A DNA stretch of 64,000 nucleotides from Anatilimnocola aggregata (GCF_007747655.1 NZ_CP036274.1:8494001-8558000); one strand, 5' to 3'. Positions 1 through 9,350 are shown, counted from the stretch's first letter. Made by a program: numbers and translations. The notes: generated by a model not told the origin, from the letters alone.

Positions 1-1292
1 ATGGCCCCGGCCATTTGCTGCGGTTGCAAACGCGAGAGTGGAAAAGCAGCCCAGGCCGCTTCGTGATCGGCGGTGATCTCAAAATCGGCGTGGCTGGCTC
101 GTTGAAAAGCATCGCTGGCCGCGATGAGGCGAATCAACCGCTGCAGATCGTGACCGTGCTGCACAAAATCGTCGGCCAATGTTTCAAGTGCTGGCGGATA
201 AGTGCCGTGCAGCGGAATTTCGTCGATGGGTTCAACCAGTGGCCGACCACAAACGATGGCCCACATGCGGTTCACCATCGCGCGGGCAAATGGCTTGTTC
301 TGCGGATGAGTCACCCACTGCGCCAGTTGCTCGCGACGAGTTCCCGAGCCCGTTAACAAATCTGCACCATAGGGGACAGCGACCGGAACGGTTTCTTCCT
401 TCTCCGCTTTCAAATACTTGAAGCGATAGACATCCCCCGTGTCTTGCACGCCCGAGAGCCCCAGTTTGGCAGGAGCAAAAAAGGCGGCCAGCTGATGAAA
501 GTCGGCTTGCTTGCTGGAGCGCGCAGCCCCTTCATCCCCCAGGAAATTAGTGCCGAGGTTATCGTCGTGGCATTGCAGGCAATCGATTCGCAAGGCGAGG
601 AAGGCCCGCACCGTGCGCGCGGCCAGACGGACTTCGTCGGGCTGACCTTGATTATTTTCGGTGCACGTGTGGGTGATGAAGTTGAGTTCGGGCTTGCTGG
701 TCCAGATGCCGTTGCCGCCGATCATCTTCTGGACGATTTCGTTATAAGGCTGGGCTTGCAGCAGTTGATCGCTGAGCCAGCTGACGAACCGCCGGCGGCG
801 ATAAAGCGCCACGGGACCGTCGTCGGTGCCGACATAAACCCGGGCCAGCCGTTCGCCGACATAATCGCCAAAGCGACGATCTTCGAGCAGGCGCGACGTC
901 CACCATTCCAGCCGTTCATTCTCCGGCAAACGCTCCAACTCGCGAATTTCTTCCAGCGAAGGGATTGTCCCCGTCAAACCAAGCGATAGCCGCCGCGCGA
1001 GCGTCAAACTATCGGCTGGCGGGGTGACTTCCAGATTTTTCTGTTCCCAAGATTCCCGAAACTCGGCGTTGATCTTGCTCAGCGCCAGCTGCCAGTCGTT
1101 GGTTGCCTGTGTGTTTGCTGGTTCAGCAGAACTGCTGGCAGAGGCGGAAGCATTCCGGACGACGGGCTGGCCAAAGCGGTTGGGCTGAAAGGTACGGGGA
1201 GTAGCGATGCGATCTTGCAGCAGGATGTTCGCTGCCAGCGCGCCGAGCCCCAGCAGGCAGACGGCGGCAAATAGTAAATTGCGTGCCCACAT
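1..1292 (-). CDS. DUF1549/DUF1553 (PSD1-type) protein, C-terminus outside window
   Basis: The frame is open from an ATG at 1292 down to the left edge, so the C-terminal part is missing. About 430 residues are visible. Residues 5-22 form a hydrophobic anchor or signal peptide. A DUF1549-like block follows (ARRLSLGLTGTIPS near residue 100, then RFGDYVGERLARVYVG), with CLQCHDD at C238/C241/H242. The start of a DUF1553-like block is also visible (REQLAQWVTHPQNKPFARAMVNRMW begins near residue 310). This pair of domains is a planctomycete hallmark. Its biochemical role is unknown, although the CxxCH could hold a c-type haem. No ATG lies further upstream in frame close by. The family assignment is firm; the function is not known. 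Confidence 0.85.
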   Translation of the reverse strand, partial: MWARNLLFAAVCLLGLGALAANILLQDRIATPRTFQPNRFGQPVVRNASASASSSAEPANTQATNDWQLALSKINAEFRESWEQKNLEVTPPADSLTLARRLSLGLTGTIPSLEEIRELERLPENERLEWWTSRLLEDRRFGDYVGERLARVYVGTDDGPVALYRRRRFVSWLSDQLLQAQPYNEIVQKMIGGNGIWTSKPELNFITHTCTENNQGQPDEVRLAARTVRAFLALRIDCLQCHDDNLGTNFLGDEGAARSSKQADFHQLAAFFAPAKLGLSGVQDTGDVYRFKYLKAEKEETVPVAVPYGADLLTGSGTRREQLAQWVTHPQNKPFARAMVNRMWAIVCGRPLVEPIDEIPLHGTYPPALETLADDFVQHGHDLQRLIRLIAASDAFQRASHADFEITADHEAAWAAFPLSRLQPQQMAGA

Positions 1293-1545
1293 GGCTGGCC
1301 TCGATCGCGGCAAAACAGTGAGGGTCAAAACCGGCCACGCTGGCAATTCGCCCCCGCATTTTCCCAACCGGTGAAACGAAAGGTGGTTTCGACTGGTATT
1401 TCTGGGTGGCTGTCACTTATCGTGACCATTACGAGCCCGCGTGACAACAGAGATTACCTGACAGCTGGCTGGTAAGTTTCGCCCGGCAATCGGCAGACAT
1501 CAACTTTGGGCAATCCTTCTGGACGGCAGGCCGCGAGCACTGTGC

Positions 1546-2988
1546 ATGTCGATTAAATCTCCACTTCCGCCTGAATCTCGCCCGGCGATAGCAAACCCGG
1601 TCAGCAGTACGCTCTTCGCAGCCGAAGCGGTCGACGCCCAGACCCCGGTCGTCCCCTTTCTGGCCGAAGATGCGAGCCAGCCGCGACTGCCGACGGACTT
1701 GGTAATGGCCGAAATGGTCGACGAATGGTCGACGTTACCCCCCGCCCAAAGCTGGCCGGTAAAAGCCTGGCGGCTATTGTGCTTTACGCTTGCCTGGCTG
1801 TTTGGGCTGGCCAGTTTGATCGGCTGCCTGGCTGCTGTCAGCGTCGTACCACTCCTGCAATTCGCGAGTCTCGGTTACCTGCTCGAAGCCAGCGGCCGCG
1901 TTACCCGCAGCGGTAAGCTGCGCGATGGCTTCATCGATATTCGCCGCTTCGCCCGAATCGGCAGCCTGGTCGCTGGCACCTGGATCATGCTGCTGCCGAT
2001 TCGGTTTATCGCGGGCCTCACTCGCGATGCCGAAGCCATCCCTGGCAATCCCGCGGCACCCGTTTGGCGAATCGCCCTGACGATCTGCACCGTACTTATG
2101 GTCGGGCACATTCTGCTGGCCTGGTATAGCGGCGGCAAATTGCGGCACTTCTTCTGGCCGCTCCTGGCGCCGTTTCAACTCGGGCAACGTTTGCTCAACA
2201 GCGGGCTGGTCGCGCCGGCCATGCGCCGCCTGCTCAAACCGTGGTGGCCTACGCTATACGAAGATCTGTTCACGCCCCTGCCGTGGACGAGTTGGTTTCC
2301 GCCGGCCATTTTGTGGGCCGGGCTGTGGCGCGGACGAATGTATGTGGAAGCACGCGATGCGGTGTGGGACTTCGTCGTCGGCCTGCAACTGCCCCACTAC
2401 TTCTGGCTCGGTCTGCGCGGCTTCATTGGGGCCCTGCTGTGGCTCGCCATTCCCATCACCATGCTGACGGCGGGAACCGCCCAGCCCAAGCCTGTGGCGA
2501 TTCTCGTCGGTTGGGCAGGAGCGCTGCTACTGGCCGCTGTGCTCCTTTATCTCCCCTTTCTGCAGGCACATTTTGCGGCCGAGAATCGCTTCTCGGCCAT
2601 GTTTGCTTGGCGTGAAGTTCGCCAGCAGTTTCGCCGCGCTCCACTCATCTTTTGGTTCTCGCTATTGGCAACGCTAGCCTTCGCGCTGCCACTCTATCTG
2701 CTCAAGATCGAGCCGCCGCCGCGCCCACTGCTTTGGACGCTCAGCGTGTTCTTCATTCTGTTCATCTACCCCGCGCGCTTGTTCACCGGTTGGGCGCTGG
2801 GCTATGCCCGTCGTCGCGAAAAGCCCAGCTGGTTCATCCTGCGACTCTGTTCGCGGTTCGCAGCCATTCCCGTGGTGCTGCTGTTCGTGCTGATCGTCTT
2901 CTTTACGCAGTACACCAGTTGGAACGGAGTCGCGAGCCTGTTCGAGCAACATGCCTTCTTGGTGCCGGTGCCGTTCCTGGGAATGTGA
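1546..2988 (+). CDS. Multi-pass membrane protein of unknown function
   Basis: 480 residues. The first ~75 residues are polar and Pro/Ala-rich with no signal peptide. About eight or nine hydrophobic segments follow, beginning near residues 80-105 (LCFTLAWLFGLASLIGCLAA) and continuing to the C-terminus. A conserved-looking cytosolic loop, GYLLEASGRVTRSGKLRDGF, follows the first membrane segments. I do not recognise a transporter or enzyme motif. The arrangement of paired helices separated by short basic loops fits a conserved planctomycete inner-membrane protein. There is no strong Shine-Dalgarno sequence before the ATG. The gene stands alone between two intergenic gaps, so context gives no clue. 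Confidence 0.75.
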   Translation: MSIKSPLPPESRPAIANPVSSTLFAAEAVDAQTPVVPFLAEDASQPRLPTDLVMAEMVDEWSTLPPAQSWPVKAWRLLCFTLAWLFGLASLIGCLAAVSVVPLLQFASLGYLLEASGRVTRSGKLRDGFIDIRRFARIGSLVAGTWIMLLPIRFIAGLTRDAEAIPGNPAAPVWRIALTICTVLMVGHILLAWYSGGKLRHFFWPLLAPFQLGQRLLNSGLVAPAMRRLLKPWWPTLYEDLFTPLPWTSWFPPAILWAGLWRGRMYVEARDAVWDFVVGLQLPHYFWLGLRGFIGALLWLAIPITMLTAGTAQPKPVAILVGWAGALLLAAVLLYLPFLQAHFAAENRFSAMFAWREVRQQFRRAPLIFWFSLLATLAFALPLYLLKIEPPPRPLLWTLSVFFILFIYPARLFTGWALGYARRREKPSWFILRLCSRFAAIPVVLLFVLIVFFTQYTSWNGVASLFEQHAFLVPVPFLGM

Positions 2989-3325
2989 CCCGCTTGCCGT
3001 TTGAACACCGCAGCAGACTTGAGCCTTGACGAGGGCCTATCTTTCTCGTCGGGGAGGTCTTAGGTACGAAGGTCAGGTCGTGTTTGCGCAGTTGCAGAGT
3101 TGATTGCCGCCGAGAACCTGGTGAAGACCAAAGTCTGGATCGTCAGCTGCATGGACGTGCTCGTGGCCATTGCTGCGGACGCAAGGGCCAGTGACTGACA
3201 GGCCGTCAGCTGCAATCTCAAATCTGCGATCTGCAATTCTTCCCGTTGCTTGTCACACCCGTGCAGGGTATCAAAGGGGCCGCTAATCGCATTCTCCTTT
3301 GTTCCTTCTTGCCGCGGAGTCGCGC
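2989..3325. other. Intergenic region without a gene
   Basis: I see no convincing ORF. The stretch holds short repeat-like pieces shared with the 49.4-kb region: GTCAGCTGCAAT at about 3206 recurs near 49453, and AGTGACTGAC at about 3191 resembles the TGACTGAC palindrome arms described there. A promoter for the symporter presumably lies here, but I cannot pick one out. Confidence 0.5.
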
Positions 3326-5362
3326 GTGCCCGATTCGATCCTGCTGCTGGCGAATTTGAATTGGCTCGATTACGGCATGCTTGTCGCTTATTTCGCAGCC
3401 ATGCTGGGGCTGGGGTTCTATTTCAGCGGCGAGCAGAAGACGACGGAAGACTACTTTCTCGGCGGTCGGGCATTCAGCTGGTTTCCGCTGGGCATCTCGC
3501 TGATGGCCACGCTGATCTCAGCCATGTCGTACACCGGACTCCCCGGCCAATCGTACGATCACGGCCTGCTGGTGCTGATTCATCCCCTCAGTATTTGGAT
3601 CGGGCTGCCGATTATTGTTGGTGTGGTCGTTCCCATTTATCGTGGGCTGAAACTCGACAGCGTGTACGAATACTTGGAGATGCGTTTCGACTCCCGCGTC
3701 CGCTTGCTCGCTAGCGGACTGTTCGTGGTCTGGCGGCTGCTGTGGCTCGGCGGTGTGATCTATGCTCCCAGCAAGTTGCTGATTCTCGCCGCGGGCTGGA
3801 ACATTCCCGATTGGCCGCTGCTGCTATTGCTGGGCTTCGTCACGACCATTTACACCGTGCTGGGTGGGATGAAGGCGGTCATCTGGAGCGACGTCATCCA
3901 AGGGCTGATGATGCTTGGCGGCGTCGTGATTGTGATTCTCGCCGTCTGGCTGCAAGTCGATGGTGGCCCGGCGCGCGTGACCGAAGTTTCTTACAGCCTC
4001 GGTCGACTCGACTTCGACGACTTCAAATTCAGCTGGGGCGATCAATGGTCGATCTGGGCCGCGTTGCCCCACTGGGTCCTGGCGATGCTCTCGTTTTATA
4101 TCGCCGATCAGATCACCGCCCAGCGCTTTCTGAGCGCCAAGAGTGTGATCGCGGCCCGCAATTCGTTTTTGCTCAATACGCTCGCACTTTCGCTGTTGCT
4201 ACCGGGCCTGGTTTACATCGGGCTCTGTCTGCTCACCTTCTATCACGACAATCCGCAACAACTGCGGCCCGAGTGGGTGGCGAATGTCGACGGCCAAACT
4301 CGCAAGTCGATCACTGCCGAAGCGACCCGCGATCCCGACAAACTGCGCACCAGCAGTGTAAGCGGCCAGCAGGAAGTCGACCCGACAGTTGGCAGGCCGC
4401 TCCTCAATTGGCGGAGCAAGGACGACGCCATTACGCCGGCCAACGTGCATCGCCTCGTCAAGCAGGGAAAGTTGCTCGAGCCGAATTCCAAAGAGCCGTT
4501 GACGGATGCCGACGAACTGCTCGATCCCGATACGGGTGAAGTACTGATCGAAAAGCTGGCGATGCGCAGAGCGCCGGCTGCGTCGGCCATCGGCACGAAT
4601 GATCCCAAACTGCGCCCCGAAGTGGTTTTGAATAAGCGAGCCGCCGAAGAGATCTTGCCCCGCTTCATCTCCACACGACTCGGCTGGGGCGTGGCGGGCC
4701 TGATCGTTGCAGCACTCTTGGCGGCGTCCATGTCATCGATCGACTCCGGACTCAACTCGCTCTGTTCACTCCTGATTATCGATATGCATCGGCGCTACGG
4801 CGTCGGGCGACGATGGCTGGCCAATCGGCTGCAGAAGCCAGTCAGCCAGTTGAATGAAGAAGACGAACTGAAGCTCGCACAACCACTAACGCTCATCGTT
4901 GGTGTGGCGGCGACCCTCTTCTCGCTCATCATCGCGCAAATTGGCGATGTCTTCGCAATTATGGTCGCGGTGGTGAACACTTTCGGCGCGCCGCTGCTGG
5001 CCGTTTATCTGCTCGGCATGTTCACTCGCCGTTGCACCAGTGCTGCCGCATTCTGGTCACTCGCCATCGGCACCCTCTTTACCGTGACGCTGGTCGCCTT
5101 CAACCAGTTCGAGTTTCTCCGCCCGCTGTGGCCCCTAAGCGTGCGGTTCCACGACATTTGGACGGTTACGTTCGGTACCGTTTTCACGCTTGTGCTCGGC
5201 TATGTGCTGAGCTTCGTGCTGGGTCAACCCAAGTCGAAGACGGAACTGAAAGGTCTGGTCGCCGGCTGCGGCACACTGGGCGTGCGTGCCACCGACGAAG
5301 AGATGACCATCATCAGCGGACCGGAAGAAGCAGTCCGCTGGAAAGGAAAGCCGCGCCAGTGA
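3326..5362 (+). CDS. Sodium:solute symporter (SSS family) with a large soluble insertion
   Basis: 678 residues from a GTG start. I prefer this GTG because GGAG sits 7 nt upstream; an in-frame TTG at 3299 would add nine residues. Family features: LDYGMLVAYFAAMLGLGFYFSG at the N-terminus, the segment TTEDYFLGGRAFSWFPLG typical of SSS transporters, and about 13 hydrophobic helices. The protein is longer than the usual 500-600 residues because residues ~306-450 are a polar, charged insertion (rich in D, E, K and P) between two helices. The transported solute cannot be read from sequence. The gene is followed by a convergent gene 30 nt away. Confidence 0.88.
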   Translation: MPDSILLLANLNWLDYGMLVAYFAAMLGLGFYFSGEQKTTEDYFLGGRAFSWFPLGISLMATLISAMSYTGLPGQSYDHGLLVLIHPLSIWIGLPIIVGVVVPIYRGLKLDSVYEYLEMRFDSRVRLLASGLFVVWRLLWLGGVIYAPSKLLILAAGWNIPDWPLLLLLGFVTTIYTVLGGMKAVIWSDVIQGLMMLGGVVIVILAVWLQVDGGPARVTEVSYSLGRLDFDDFKFSWGDQWSIWAALPHWVLAMLSFYIADQITAQRFLSAKSVIAARNSFLLNTLALSLLLPGLVYIGLCLLTFYHDNPQQLRPEWVANVDGQTRKSITAEATRDPDKLRTSSVSGQQEVDPTVGRPLLNWRSKDDAITPANVHRLVKQGKLLEPNSKEPLTDADELLDPDTGEVLIEKLAMRRAPAASAIGTNDPKLRPEVVLNKRAAEEILPRFISTRLGWGVAGLIVAALLAASMSSIDSGLNSLCSLLIIDMHRRYGVGRRWLANRLQKPVSQLNEEDELKLAQPLTLIVGVAATLFSLIIAQIGDVFAIMVAVVNTFGAPLLAVYLLGMFTRRCTSAAAFWSLAIGTLFTVTLVAFNQFEFLRPLWPLSVRFHDIWTVTFGTVFTLVLGYVLSFVLGQPKSKTELKGLVAGCGTLGVRATDEEMTIISGPEEAVRWKGKPRQ

Positions 5363-5391
5363 GCCATTTTCTTCGTTTGCAGAAAACCGCG

Positions 5392-6030
5392 TTAACGGTC
5401 AACCGCTCGTAAGCCGCCCAGCAAACCGCCTGCATTGTGGTGCATCTCACCGGTGGCAGTGATCACCAGGCATTGGAGCGGTGCGAAATAGACAATCGTG
5501 CCCGGTCCGCCGTTGGTATCCCAAAAATCGGGATTGATCGTCCGCTCGATCAAATCGACCAACTCTTGCCCGTTGTCATCGATCTGCGCTCGCCCGCCCC
5601 GCGCCAGCAGCGCGCTCGGTCCGCCCAATGAACTATCCACCAGGTTCAACGTCAGCGCCAGGCTATCGCTGGCCGCAAGGAGATCGGGATCCGTTCCCAC
5701 TTGCGGAGCTTTCACCTTCCGCTCGCGCGCAAGTTGATTCTTCAGATCGGCTTGTACCTTTTTCAGGCGAGCCCAAGCTTGCACGCGATAGCCCTTCATT
5801 GCCTCCGCATATTCGTGCCGCGGATCGCGCAGGATCTCGTGATGCAGCTGGCATAGCCGCCGCGTGAGCTTCGCCCGCTCGGCTGCGTCTTTGGTCAGCG
5901 CCTCGCTCTTGAGCAAGACACTCAGTTCATTCTGAATTTCGTGAAATGGGCGCTTCCCCGCCGCGGCGTCTTGCCCCGACGAACCATCCCCCGCGCAGGC
6001 AACCAGACAAAGAACAAAAGAAACCAGCAT
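5392..6030 (-). CDS. Secreted protein of unknown function
   Basis: 212 residues. The ATG at 6030 is chosen because GAGGAGG lies 8 nt upstream and the new N-terminus, MLVSFVLCLVACAGDG, is a signal peptide that may end at a lipoprotein cysteine. The mature protein is charged and helical in the middle (residues ~45-110, KLTRRLCQLHHEILRD...ARLKKVQADLKNQLAR, possibly coiled coil). It ends in a more globular part (FWDTNGGPGTIVYFAPLQCLVI). No family recognised. It is convergent with the symporter. Confidence 0.7.
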   Translation of the reverse strand: MLVSFVLCLVACAGDGSSGQDAAAGKRPFHEIQNELSVLLKSEALTKDAAERAKLTRRLCQLHHEILRDPRHEYAEAMKGYRVQAWARLKKVQADLKNQLARERKVKAPQVGTDPDLLAASDSLALTLNLVDSSLGGPSALLARGGRAQIDDNGQELVDLIERTINPDFWDTNGGPGTIVYFAPLQCLVITATGEMHHNAGGLLGGLRAVDR

Positions 6031-6276
6031 GGCCAAAGCCTCCTCGGCGAGCGCCCCAGATTGCCCGCCGGGTTCAAGATACCACGCTGGTGGGATCCGA
6101 TCCAAGAGAAAGGCCGGATGCTCGCGGGGCCAATCTGAATGACCGGACTAATTCCTCAAATTGGCCCACTACCCGCATTCTCAAGGCAAATTGAGATCGG
6201 CCCCTGGTTCGACTATGTTGAGTCAACGTCTTCAGTTTACGTTGCCAGCACCAAGTCTCTTTGTCGGACCCATCCC

Positions 6277-7032
6277 GTGATTAGAATCCTGCCGTTGAAC
6301 TGGTTGTTATCGACGTGTCTGACGACCTGTTTGCTTCTTGCTAACCTGGCCGGGGCTGCTGACGCAAACGATTCTGCCGCCAAACAACTGACGCCCGCCG
6401 GTACGCATCGCATTGAAACGATCGAAGGCTGGACTGTTCAGGTGGATACATCGTTCGACAAGGAAGACAATCGCGACCTGCGCGAGAACACGCTGCGGGT
6501 CGTGGCCAATCAGCTGTATCACTTAAAAACGCTGCTGGCTCCAGAGATGGTTGCCGAGTTGCAGAAGATTCCGATTCGCCTCGACGTGCATAACGAAAAA
6601 CTTGTGCAGGCTCAGTACCATCCCTCGGCAGGCTGGCTCAAGGCCAATGGCCATCCGGCCGAGTGTACCAGGGTCGTCCATATTCCGCGGGCTAAGTATT
6701 TTCTCGATCGCAAACACCAATCGCACCAACCGTACGTGCTGCTGCACGAGTTGGCTCACGCCTATCACGACCAAGTTCTCACCTTCGAGCATCCGGCCAT
6801 CATCGCGGCTTACGACCGGGCGAAAAAGGCAGAACTGTACGACAAAATTCTGCTCATCAACGGCAAAGAAACCAAGCACTATGCCATGACGAATCACAAG
6901 GAGTTCTTTGCCGAGATGACGGAATGCTATCTGGGCACGAACGACTTCTTTCCCTTTGTCAGCGGGGAATTGAAGAAGCACGACGAAGAAACCTTTCGCC
7001 TGCTCGAAGGAATTTGGGGGAAGTTGCCTTGA
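6277..7032 (+). CDS. Secreted zinc-metallopeptidase-like protein (HExxH)
   Basis: 251 residues from a GTG at 6277. This start places a clear signal peptide at the N-terminus (MIRILPLNWLLSTCLTTCLLLANLAGAAD), which a longer in-frame extension would bury. The zinc-binding motif HELAH is at residues 157-161, and a downstream helix KEFFAEMTE (E209, E213) could supply the third metal ligand, as in gluzincins of the anthrax lethal-factor type. Catalytic activity is inferred from the motif only. The stop codon overlaps the ATG of the following lipoprotein gene by one base, so the two are probably co-translated. The substrate is unknown. Confidence 0.75.
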   Translation: MIRILPLNWLLSTCLTTCLLLANLAGAADANDSAAKQLTPAGTHRIETIEGWTVQVDTSFDKEDNRDLRENTLRVVANQLYHLKTLLAPEMVAELQKIPIRLDVHNEKLVQAQYHPSAGWLKANGHPAECTRVVHIPRAKYFLDRKHQSHQPYVLLHELAHAYHDQVLTFEHPAIIAAYDRAKKAELYDKILLINGKETKHYAMTNHKEFFAEMTECYLGTNDFFPFVSGELKKHDEETFRLLEGIWGKLP

Positions 7033-8045
7033 TGTTCTTTTCGCGAATCGGTTGTCTCTTCTTCTTCAGCGCACTGGCGGGCTGTCAGCCGTCGCAGCCC
7101 GAAGTGGTCGTTTACTCCGCGCTCGATCGTGAATTCTCGGAGCCTGTCCTGAAAGAATTCACCAGGCAAACCAACATCAAAGCGCTCGCCAAATACGACC
7201 TGGAAAGTACCAAGACCGTTGGTTTGACGCAGGCCATCATCGGCGAAGTGCCGCGACCGCGGTGCGATATTTTTTGGAACAACGAAATCCTGAATACGCT
7301 GCGACTCGAAGAGCGCGGACTCCTCGACGCTTATCATTCGCCCCAAGCCTCGCATTATCCCGAGCAGTTTCGCTCGCTCAGTGGCACCTGGCATGGCTTT
7401 GCCGCGCGGGCGCGGGTCATCATCGTGAATATCGATCTGGTCGACGCTGTGGACTTTCCCACGTCGATCTACGACCTGACCAAGCCACAATACCGGGGGC
7501 GCACCGCCATCGCCAAGCCTCTCTTCGGCACCACCGCCACACATGCGGCCTGCCTGTTCGCTGTGCTGGGTGACGACAAAGCGAAGGCCTATTTCAATGC
7601 CCTGCGCGAAAACCAGGTGCAAGTCCTCGGCGGCAACAAGCAGGTTGCCGAAGCAGTGGCGGCGGGCAGCCTGGCCTTCGGGCTGACCGATACCGACGAT
7701 GCCATCATCGAGATGGAAAAAGGGAGCCGCGTCGCGATCATCTATCCCGACCGCAACGACGATCAACTCGGCACCCTCTTCATTCCCAACACGCTCGCCA
7801 TCATCAAGGGCGCGCCTCACCCGGCCGAAGCGAAGCGGTTGGTCGACTACCTGCTCAGTCCCGCTGTTGAAGAAGCCCTGGCCAATGGAGACAGCGCCCA
7901 AATCCCTTTGAACAGGCAAGTGAAGATCATCCCCCGCGTCGAAACTCCCGGAACAGTCAAAGCCATGCCCGTCGACTTCGCGGCAGCTGCCAAAAAATGG
8001 GATTCCACGGCCAAGTACATCCACGAGCAGTTTCTAGCGCCGTAA
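7032..8045 (+). CDS. Iron(III)-type ABC transporter substrate-binding lipoprotein
   Basis: 337 residues. The signal peptide ends in the lipobox LAGC with C18 as the lipidated residue. The mature part begins EVVVYSALDREFSEPVLKEFTRQTNI, the standard opening of the FbpA/ferric-binding group of periplasmic binding proteins. It continues with DIFWNNEILNTLRL, YRGRTAIAKPLFGTTATHAA and AFGLTDTDDA, all typical of that fold. No permease or ATPase genes are adjacent, so it is an orphan binding protein here. The start overlaps the stop of the metallopeptidase-like gene by one base (TGATG). Iron as the ligand is inferred from family resemblance. Confidence 0.85.
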   Translation: MFFSRIGCLFFFSALAGCQPSQPEVVVYSALDREFSEPVLKEFTRQTNIKALAKYDLESTKTVGLTQAIIGEVPRPRCDIFWNNEILNTLRLEERGLLDAYHSPQASHYPEQFRSLSGTWHGFAARARVIIVNIDLVDAVDFPTSIYDLTKPQYRGRTAIAKPLFGTTATHAACLFAVLGDDKAKAYFNALRENQVQVLGGNKQVAEAVAAGSLAFGLTDTDDAIIEMEKGSRVAIIYPDRNDDQLGTLFIPNTLAIIKGAPHPAEAKRLVDYLLSPAVEEALANGDSAQIPLNRQVKIIPRVETPGTVKAMPVDFAAAAKKWDSTAKYIHEQFLAP

Positions 8046-8063
8046 GGAATGTGTGCGGCCACT

Positions 8064-8342
8064 TTACGAACTCGGTTCGACCCAAGTCACTTCGCTCGGT
8101 TCCAGCTTCAGCCACTTCTTCTCAGCTGGTGGTACCGGTGGCGTGGCCGTTCGTTTGAAGACGGCGATCATCTGGTTGGTGTCGCCGCCGTAGCGGTTGA
8201 AACCGACGACGCTGACCAGTTCCCAGCCTTGGGCACCCCAGTGATTCAGGGCGGTAGTGAACGCCTCCTGCTTCAACTCGTGCGGGCTGAAGAAACCAAC
8301 GGGGCAGTCGAAGGCAAGTGTCTGATACTCGTAGGTCTGCAT
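8064..8342 (-). CDS. DUF4177-like small protein
   Basis: 92 residues. The pattern YEYQTLAF...LNHWGAQGWELVSVVGF...MIAVFKR matches the DUF4177 family, a small beta-alpha-beta fold of unknown function. The ATG is preceded by AGGTG at a suitable distance. It is convergent with the lipoprotein gene, whose stop is 19 nt away. Confidence 0.8.
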   Translation of the reverse strand: MQTYEYQTLAFDCPVGFFSPHELKQEAFTTALNHWGAQGWELVSVVGFNRYGGDTNQMIAVFKRTATPPVPPAEKKWLKLEPSEVTWVEPSS

Positions 8343-8445
8343 CCGGGCACCTAGGTGATAGTTGATAAGTGCCAGTTATTCGCCATTCCGCTGCTCAAAT
8401 TGGTCTATAGAAATTCCGGCAATCTTCTCTAATCGGAATTGCCAG

Positions 8446-8474
8446 TTGGCGAGTGACGGGCGGGCTCCTATAAT
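8446..8474 (+). promoter_or_regulatory. Candidate sigma70-type promoter for the ferredoxin gene
   Basis: A perfect -10 TATAAT (8469-8474) is preceded, at exactly 17 nt, by TTGGCG (8446-8451, 4 of 6 matches to the -35 consensus). Transcription would start near 8481 and give a leader of about 130 nt before the ferredoxin ATG at 8613. Prediction only. Confidence 0.45.
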
Positions 8475-8612
8475 CACGATAAGTAGGTTTGTGAAATTTC
8501 TCACAGTTGCCCGGCTGACGACTCGCGCGAGTCACCGCCTGGGCCGCTGCTGGCTAATAAATCATCGCACCCAAGGCCTTGCCCAGCAAGGACTTCCGCG
8601 AAGAGGACTGTT

Positions 8613-9005
8613 ATGGCCAAACAAGGGCCCCGCAAGAAGCTTCCCAAAGAGCTCGCGGTCATCACCGCCGACAACTGCACCGGGTGCGAATCGTGCCTGG
8701 AGGTTTGTCCCGTCGACTGCATCACGCTTATTGAGCTCCATCACGGCGTGAAAGGGAACCAATCCTTCTGCCAGATCGATCTCGAGCGCTGCGTGGGTTG
8801 CGAGGTCTGCGTCCACATTCCCGGCAAGAAAACGAACCCCTACGAACTGAAAGTCTGCCCCTGGGACGCCATCGAGATGGTTCCCACCGAACAGGTCGCG
8901 CTCCACGTCGCCCAATCGGGCGGCCCCCCCGAGTACATCGTTTCCAACTGGGACCGCCTCGTCGGCACCGCGCAGCACCTGGCCGAACTGAAGGCCAGTT
9001 CTTAG
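8613..9005 (+). CDS. Ferredoxin with two 4Fe-4S motifs, second one expanded
   Basis: 130 residues. The first cluster motif is canonical (CTGCESCLEVCP, residues 28-39). The second, CVGCEVCVHIPGKKTNPYELKVCP, has about 14 residues between the third and fourth cysteines instead of three, so its loop is expanded. AGAGGA lies 5 nt before the ATG. Proteins of this kind shuttle electrons in the cytoplasm; the partner is not in the neighbourhood. It is a single gene, with a plausible promoter at 8446-8474 and a palindromic pair just downstream (9023-9103). Confidence 0.88.
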   Translation: MAKQGPRKKLPKELAVITADNCTGCESCLEVCPVDCITLIELHHGVKGNQSFCQIDLERCVGCEVCVHIPGKKTNPYELKVCPWDAIEMVPTEQVALHVAQSGGPPEYIVSNWDRLVGTAQHLAELKASS

Positions 9006-9022
9006 GCGTTTTCACGTAGGCC

Positions 9023-9103
9023 AGTCATTCCATGACTCGCGCATCTTGTGCGGTCAAAACGTCTGGCCTATTAATCAGTTCACTCAGTCATGGAATGACT
9101 GAG
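9023..9103. repeat. Inverted pair of AGTCATTCCATGACT palindromes
   Basis: The 15-mer at 9023-9037 is the exact reverse complement of 9086-9100. The second copy also sits in a self-palindrome, CTCAGTCAT-GGA-ATGACTGAG (9083-9103). The same kind of palindrome recurs at 42571-42589 and, with altered arms, at 49061-49081 and 49374-49394. It could act as a terminator after the ferredoxin gene. Confidence 0.75.
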
Positions 9104-9225
9104 CTACGATTAACTCGCCGCGTGAGATACCACGCGTAGATGGCGAGTCCCAGGCAACTTAGCCAGCCCAAGTGCCATTCTGACGAAACGCCAAGAAGTT
9201 CTACTTGCTCGCGAATAACTGGCAT
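9088..9225 (-). CDS. Small membrane ORF resembling the tail of the 115-residue NPYESP protein
   Basis: 45 codons from an ATG at 9225, preceded by GGAAGCAG. The protein has one hydrophobic segment ending GLAIYAWYLTRR, identical over AIYAWYLTRR to the C-terminus of the NPYESP protein encoded at 10935-11282. The DNA shares a perfect 31-nt match (9116-9146 with 10954-10984). It may be a real small membrane protein or the remnant of a duplicated gene. The stop codon lies inside a palindrome. Confidence 0.35.
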   Translation of the reverse strand: MPVIREQVELLGVSSEWHLGWLSCLGLAIYAWYLTRRVNRSSVIP

Positions 9226-9350
9226 TCTGCTTCCAGGCCCCGCGAGCCAATGCGATTAGTACCGATCCTAATTCTGCCGCCTTTAGCACCGCGATTCACT
9301 GCGACAAGAACAATCCGCTCGGCACGCGACGAATTCGACTTGCCACGTCC

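Noticed and set aside
6927-8024. 365-codon open frame on the minus strand opposite the iron-binding lipoprotein gene
   Set aside because: It is an antisense shadow of a gene with clear family motifs; the translation shows no recognisable domain.
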